Below are positions 7,016 through 8,340 of a stretch of DNA of 8,340 nucleotides, piece by piece. Under the pieces are notes generated by a model. That model worked only from the letters and a program-made list of their open reading frames with translations. It made no database searches and was not told the DNA's origin. Position 1 is the stretch's first letter. Every line of letters starts with the position of its first letter. The DNA is from Spirochaetaceae bacterium (lineage in GTDB: Bacteria > Spirochaetota > Spirochaetia > DSM-27196 > Salinispiraceae). The DNA lies in the NCBI GenBank assembly GCA_007129335.1, contig SKVS01000108.1:1-8340 (forward strand), in the 5' to 3' direction. The translations under genes were made by a program, and so were the position numbers.

Positions 7016-7442
7016 GATTGACCAGGGAACCGTGTCCTGCGGATGTGGGAATCGGTGCTCCGGCAAAGGCAATTCCGTAATCCGCTTCCAGCTTTGCCAT
7101 TCCCGTTTGCAATGCCATGTTCAGTTTTTGGGAATATTCCTGAATAAGTGCATCCAAAGCTTCATCAGACAAGGAGCCAAGTTCCTGGGAAGAAGGTTGA
7201 GACAGGTTTCGCTCTTTCAATTGAACCAACCGGTCAATAAGGGTATCGAGGGTTCGTACCTTTGAAATACTGTATCCCGCCCCACCCCTGGCTGGAACGG
7301 CTTCGATATGCTTGAACTGGGCATAGACCGTATATGGTCGAATGGGCAGGGCAATTTTACCCCCTGAGACCTGGGGCCTGAGAAAATTACCCAGTGAAAG
7401 AGAGGTATAGGCAGGTGTGGTTAATTGAGCCAGGGCTTCCAT
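7005..7442 (-). CDS. Protein of unknown function (145 aa) between dksA and fumC
   Basis: This is a complete frame with a strong ribosome binding site (GGAGG, 7449-7453, 6 bases before the ATG), in line with dksA (44 bases upstream) and fumC (45 bases downstream). I do not recognise a family. The N-terminal half (1-58) is low in charge and rich in small, aromatic and proline residues, including RPYTVYAQFKHIEAVP (35-50) and a glycine-rich RGGAGYSIS (52-60). The second half is helical, with KVRTLDTLIDRLVQLKER (61-78) and LSDEALDALIQEYSQKLNMA (91-110), probably amphipathic or coiled. No signal peptide or membrane span is evident, so a cytoplasmic or structural role is likely. Its ribosome binding site lies in the arm of an 8-base inverted repeat, annotated separately, which suggests translational control. 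Confidence 0.75.
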   Translation of the reverse strand: MEALAQLTTPAYTSLSLGNFLRPQVSGGKIALPIRPYTVYAQFKHIEAVPARGGAGYSISKVRTLDTLIDRLVQLKERNLSQPSSQELGSLSDEALDALIQEYSQKLNMALQTGMAKLEADYGIAFAGAPIPTSAGHGSLVNLVA

Positions 7443-7444
7443 AA

Positions 7445-7467
7445 CGATCCTCCATTCTAGAGGATCG
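7445..7467 (-). promoter_or_regulatory. Perfect 8-bp hairpin that encloses the ribosome binding site of the 145-aa gene
   Basis: The two arms CGATCCTC (7445-7452) and GAGGATCG (7460-7467, plus-strand reading) are exact reverse complements separated by 7 bases. In the minus-strand mRNA the 3' arm is GAGGAUCG, with the preceding G completing the GGAGG ribosome binding site, and the AUG follows two bases after the stem. Folding would hide most of the Shine-Dalgarno sequence. No U-run follows, so it is not an intrinsic terminator. A role in translational control or RNA processing is inference. Confidence 0.5.
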
Positions 7468-7486
7468 GCAGAAAGCCCCGGGTATC

Positions 7487-7843
7487 TTAGCGGTTTTTCC
7501 TGTCGAGTTCGCTTTGATATTCGATAGTGTACAGGGCGTAGGGAATTGCTTCCAACCTTTCCCGGGGAATGGGCTTACCGGTGCCTAAACAAAATCCATA
7601 CTTGCCATTCTCTATTCTTCCGAGAGCCGCATCGATTAATCGCAACCGCTTCATGTCCTGAGCGCTTAAGGCACTGAGAAGCTTCTTATCAATGTCAGAG
7701 GATGCCACATCCACCATGTCTTTTAAATCATTTGAGGCTGCAATTTCACGGAAATCCTCATCCTCATGAATCAGGTTCTCAATAATTTCTGCTTTCGTCT
7801 CCAGCAGTTTTTCTTTCATCCGCTGAACAAATTCCTGGTCCAT
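7487..7843 (-). CDS. dksA: DksA/TraR-family transcriptional regulator with degenerate zinc finger (118 aa)
   Basis: DksA-family proteins enter the RNA polymerase secondary channel and, with ppGpp, adjust transcription of rRNA and amino-acid genes. A coiled-coil N-terminal region (about 1-70) carries DMVDVA at 42-47, matching the D-x-x-D-x-A tip motif (Asp42, Asp45, Ala47) essential in E. coli DksA. The C-terminal part, IENGKYGFC (77-85) and RLEAIPYALYTIEYQSE (96-112), aligns with the DksA zinc-finger region. Of the four zinc cysteines only Cys85 remains: the others correspond to Thr88, Thr106 and Tyr109, so zinc should not be bound there. The start at 7843 follows AAGGAGA (7849-7855) by 5 bases. 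The frame extends to 7930, but that extension runs into the infA promoter and has no DksA character. It heads the minus-strand gene series and is divergent from infA. Confidence 0.88.
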   Translation of the reverse strand: MDQEFVQRMKEKLLETKAEIIENLIHEDEDFREIAASNDLKDMVDVASSDIDKKLLSALSAQDMKRLRLIDAALGRIENGKYGFCLGTGKPIPRERLEAIPYALYTIEYQSELDRKNR

Positions 7844-7911
7844 GGAACTCTCCTTACATAGGCAAAAAAGTTTGAGAACTTTGCAATAAAACCCACAAAA
7901 AGTCAACAAGC

Positions 7912-7940
7912 TTGACAAAGGATTTGACATATCCTACTAT
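7912..7940 (+). promoter_or_regulatory. Strong sigma-70 promoter for infA
   Basis: TTGACA (7912-7917) is a perfect -35 box and TACTAT (7935-7940) a five-of-six -10 box, separated by exactly 17 bases. Transcription should begin near 7947, leaving a leader of about 18 bases that contains AAGGAG. A second TTGACA lies at 7924-7929, but only 5 bases from the -10, too close to serve it. GTCAA (7902-7906) and TTGAC (7912-7916) form an inverted repeat, so a TTGACT on the opposite strand sits back to back with this -35. I cannot identify a convincing matching -10 for dksA. Confidence 0.75.
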
Positions 7941-7964
7941 GTTCTCGCATATCAAGGAGTTAGA

Positions 7965-8183
7965 GTGGCAAAAGAAGAAGCGATTGAAGTTGAAGGGGTG
8001 GTTCGGGAAAGCCTTCCCAATACCATGTTTCGAGTTGAGTTAAAAAACGGGCATGTAATTCTTACCCATCTGTCCGGGAAAATGAGAAAGCACTATATTC
8101 GGATTGTACCGGGAGACAAGGTAAAGGTAGCCCTTTCACCTTACGACCTTACCCGGGGACGCATAATCTACCGCGAACGGTAA
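7965..8183 (+). CDS. infA: Translation initiation factor IF-1
   Basis: The 72-residue product is a full-length IF-1, a single OB-fold protein that binds the ribosomal A site of the 30S subunit during initiation. It shows the family signature throughout: [13 protein letters not shown] at the start, [14 protein letters not shown] (17-30), [13 protein letters not shown] (35-47), [14 protein letters not shown] (49-62) and the ending RGRIIYRER. The start codon is GTG at 7965, chosen because AAGGAG (7954-7959) lies 5 bases upstream and the protein then begins with the universal M-A-K-E-E. It is expressed from the promoter just upstream and converges with the Smr-domain gene, with 14 bases between stops and no intrinsic terminator visible. 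Confidence 0.97.
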   Translation: MAKEEAIEVEGVVRESLPNTMFRVELKNGHVILTHLSGKMRKHYIRIVPGDKVKVALSPYDLTRGRIIYRER

Positions 8184-8197
8184 AAATCATTCACCTA

Positions 8198-8340
8198 CTA
8201 TTTCAGAACAACCCACAAAGCTCCGGAACCTCCGTGTTCCTTCCTCCCTGTCCCCCGGGCTCCGGCGCAGGGTTGCTCATCGAGAAACCTGAGTAACCAA
8301 TTTTTGAGAACACCCCCCTGGGCCGAATGGTTCCCCTTAC
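8198..8340 (-). CDS. Smr-domain protein, C-terminal fragment (cut by window edge)
   Basis: The minus-strand frame enters from the right edge and ends at a TAG (8198-8200), giving the last 46 or so residues of a protein. Two stretches match the end of the Smr domain: GKGNHSAQGGVLKNWLLRFL near the edge, corresponding to the H-G-K-G-x-x-S-x-x-G-x-L-K loop and following helix, and GGSGALWVVLK at the C-terminus, corresponding to the G-G-x-G-A-x-x-V-x-L terminal strand. Smr domains are nucleic-acid-associated, with nicking endonuclease activity in several members, and occur in MutS2 and in standalone proteins. The charged glycine/arginine-rich insert before the last strand fits the standalone type better than MutS2, but the upstream part is missing so this is tentative. 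Confidence 0.72.
   Translation of the reverse strand, partial: KGNHSAQGGVLKNWLLRFLDEQPCAGARGTGRKEHGGSGALWVVLK

Noticed and set aside
6693..7265. A 190-codon plus-strand open frame across the fumC start and the 145-aa gene.
   Set aside because: It runs antisense to fumC and its upstream neighbour, crosses their intergenic gap and is cysteine-rich in a way typical of antisense translation.
7844..7930. Longer N-terminus for the DksA-like protein, starting at 7930.
   Set aside because: The extension overlaps the infA promoter, lacks a ribosome binding site and is unlike DksA, whereas the ATG at 7843 has AAGGAGA at good spacing.

Overview
The window looks like ordinary chromosomal DNA of a bacterium with roughly balanced base composition. 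A spirochaete (Spirochaetota, Spirochaeta/Treponema-like) is my best guess. It rests on the DksA-like protein with a degenerate zinc finger, its divergent pairing with infA, and the mix of a PreP-type protease, TPR proteins and unrecognised small proteins. This is recalled from family knowledge, not tested. Coding density is very high, no stretch longer than about 190 bases lacks a gene, and I see no mobile element, tRNA, rRNA, CRISPR array or prophage remnant.

Left part (1-1024): a truncated minus-strand gene at the very edge encodes the N-terminus of an MnmC/MnmD-type tRNA wobble-uridine methyltransferase. It is divergent from a two-gene plus-strand unit: an unrecognised 66-aa protein and a MarC-family membrane protein whose start lies one base after the small gene's stop.

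Middle (1028-7843): six minus-strand genes read from right to left: a DksA/TraR-family regulator without a complete zinc site, an unrecognised 145-aa protein, class II fumarase (fumC), a TPR protein, a 1032-aa M16C (PreP/falcilysin-type) metallopeptidase and a short exported protein. The dksA to fumC genes are 44-45 bases apart, and the last two are separated by only 7 bases. The gaps before the TPR gene (123 bases) and the protease gene (186 bases) are larger, so internal promoters are likely. The last minus gene ends 3 bases from the convergent MarC gene.

Right part (7844-8340): a 121-base divergent region carries a near-ideal sigma-70 promoter for infA (translation initiation factor IF-1), in face of the dksA leader. 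Convergent to infA, and cut by the right edge, is the C-terminus of an Smr-domain protein.

The genes do not form one pathway: they are housekeeping functions in translation, stress regulation, the TCA cycle and peptide turnover. I found no clear new system. The points most worth checking are the DksA variant, a hairpin that buries the ribosome binding site of the 145-aa gene, the small gene coupled to the MarC gene, and the exported protein coupled to the peptidase.
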